A DNA stretch of 15,278 bases, from the NCBI GenBank assembly GCA_016302095.1, contig JAEDOE010000007.1:1-15278 (forward strand), written 5' to 3'. The notes below the pieces were generated by a model, which was not told the DNA's origin, did not search any database, and was given only the letters and a program-made list of their open reading frames with translations. Below, piece after piece: positions 14,407-15,278 of the stretch. Source of the stretch: Anaerovibrio sp. (GTDB lineage: Bacteria > Bacillota > Negativicutes > Selenomonadales > Selenomonadaceae). Positions within the stretch are counted from its first letter, which is position 1. The number at the start of each line of letters is the position of its first letter. The translations under genes were made by a program, and so were the position numbers.

Positions 14407-15225
14407 ATGCAGGAGGCTTTATTTCAGCAGTATGCCCGGCTGGTTCAGCAGCATTTCGGCATACAGCTGCCATTGGAGAAGAAAGCCCTGCTGGAATCGC
14501 GATTGTTCAAGCTGCTCAATGAAAGGCATGGGCAGCCTGGCTTTGGCGATGAGCAGGAATTCCTGGATTATGTGCTGGAGGATGCGTCAGGGCAGGCCCT
14601 GACGCTGCTTTCAGAGGCCATTACCACCCATCATACGTTTTTTATGCGGGAGGCGGACCATTTTGACTTTTTTGGCAAGCAGGTGCTGCCTTATCTGGAA
14701 AGCTGCATAAGGGATGGCGATGTGCGGACCTGGTGTGCAGCGTGCTCCAGTGGTGAGGAGTCCTACACGCTGGCGATGATTATGGCGGATTTCTTTGCCC
14801 TGCGGGGACCGGAATGGGAGACAACCCTGCTGGCAACGGATTTGTCCCAGGATATCCTGGATGTGGCAAGGTCAGGGGTTTATACGGGAGAGGCGGTCAG
14901 GAGCCTGCCGGCACAGTGGCAGGCGGAGTTTTTCCATCGCCTGCCTGATGGGACATATCAGGTTTCGGACAGGCTGAAGCAGAAGGTTCTGTACAGGAAA
15001 TTCAACCTGATGACACCGGTTTTTCCTTTTAGGAAACCATTCCATGTAATCTTTTGCCGCAATGTGATGATTTACTTTGACACGCCTACCAGGGATGCGC
15101 TGGTGAGGAAGTTTTATGATTTTTTGGAGCCGGGAGGCTTTTTGTTTGTGGGCCACTCCGAAGTAATTGACAGGCAGTCGGCACCATTTGAATATGTGAT
15201 GCCGTCCGTTTATCGAAAGAAGTGA
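14407..15225 (+). CDS. cheR: Chemotaxis protein methyltransferase CheR
   Basis: The 272-residue enzyme moves methyl groups from S-adenosylmethionine to glutamates on the chemoreceptor helices, setting adaptation. A small N-terminal helical domain (about 1-75) is followed by TTHHTFFMREADHF and the SAM-binding motif AACSSGEESYTLAM (from A111, with G116-E-E). Later come LLATDLSQDILDVA and the conserved IFCRNVMIYFD. The beta-subdomain loop (HRLPDGTYQV) is about three residues shorter than the matching loop of E. coli CheR when aligned by eye; that loop region contacts the receptor pentapeptide. GGGAGAGG (about 14393-14400) sets ATG 14407. It follows the receptor gene by 108 nt and is followed 3 nt later by the next che gene. 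Confidence 0.95.
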   Translation: MQEALFQQYARLVQQHFGIQLPLEKKALLESRLFKLLNERHGQPGFGDEQEFLDYVLEDASGQALTLLSEAITTHHTFFMREADHFDFFGKQVLPYLESCIRDGDVRTWCAACSSGEESYTLAMIMADFFALRGPEWETTLLATDLSQDILDVARSGVYTGEAVRSLPAQWQAEFFHRLPDGTYQVSDRLKQKVLYRKFNLMTPVFPFRKPFHVIFCRNVMIYFDTPTRDALVRKFYDFLEPGGFLFVGHSEVIDRQSAPFEYVMPSVYRKK

Positions 15226-15228
15226 TCC

Positions 15229-15278
15229 TTGAGTATGGATGCAATAAAAGTTTTAATAGTTGATGACTCGATGTTTTT
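15229..15278 (+). CDS. Response regulator start, probably CheB (partial)
   Basis: The gene runs off the right edge after about 16 codons. The visible sequence MDAIKVLIVDDSMF is the first strand and acidic pocket (VDDS) of a receiver domain. Following cheR directly, the likely gene is cheB (receptor methylesterase); cheY is the alternative. The start may be TTG 15229, 6 nt after AGAAG, or ATG 15235, 12 nt after it. The ribosome binding site overlaps the cheR end, so the genes are probably translationally coupled. Confidence 0.7.
   Translation, partial: MSMDAIKVLIVDDSMF

Noticed and set aside
1..15278. Search by eye for tRNA, rRNA, transposase, phage genes, CRISPR repeats and attachment sites
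   Set aside because: Nothing found: no tandem spaced repeats, no terminal inverted repeats flanking a gene, and every long frame is explained by a core-type gene.

Overview
The window looks like a stretch of chromosome from a flagellated, moderately GC-rich member of the Negativicutes (Selenomonas-like diderm Firmicutes). This is an inference from gene families, GC-rich coding sequence with AT-rich intergenic gaps, GGAGG-type ribosome binding sites, and the cheA-cheW-mcp-cheR-(cheB) order. No rRNA, tRNA, insertion sequence, prophage gene or CRISPR array is visible, and codon use is even throughout. It reads as core genome with a few unusual details, not as a mobile island.

Left part (1-4650). 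The C-terminal third of a neurotransmitter:sodium symporter (SNF-type) transporter runs off the left edge. It converges on a minus-strand gene for a DUF4931/GalT-like protein of the HIT superfamily, with a bidirectional hairpin terminator between them. Next, a well-formed extended -10 promoter and a structured leader of about 125 nt precede a two-gene unit: a SpoVB/YtgP-type (MOP superfamily) flippase and a YegS/DgkB-type lipid kinase. A second bidirectional terminator separates these from a small minus-strand gene whose product resembles a Nif11-type leader peptide.

Middle (4650-9662). A DHH-family phosphoesterase of the NrnA type is transcribed divergently from the small gene and ends in a strong intrinsic terminator. 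Then come the overlapping nuclease genes sbcD and sbcC (Mre11/Rad50 type). SbcC has a zinc hook and an in-frame Gly-Asn minisatellite in its C-terminal coiled-coil region.

Right part (9663-15278). A chemotaxis operon encodes CheA (P1 to P5 domains), CheW, a 4HB-type membrane chemoreceptor, CheR, and the first codons of a response regulator that is probably CheB. Together these give a receptor, its coupling protein, the kinase and the methylation enzyme. The response regulator is cut off by the right edge, and no cheY, cheC or cheD is seen.

The most unusual items are the orphan Nif11-like small protein, the glycine-rich insert in SbcC, a pentapeptide-like tail on the chemoreceptor, the structured leader in front of the flippase, and a hairpin that separates the likely Shine-Dalgarno sequence from the start codon of the GalT-like gene. 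I saw no complete new multi-gene system.
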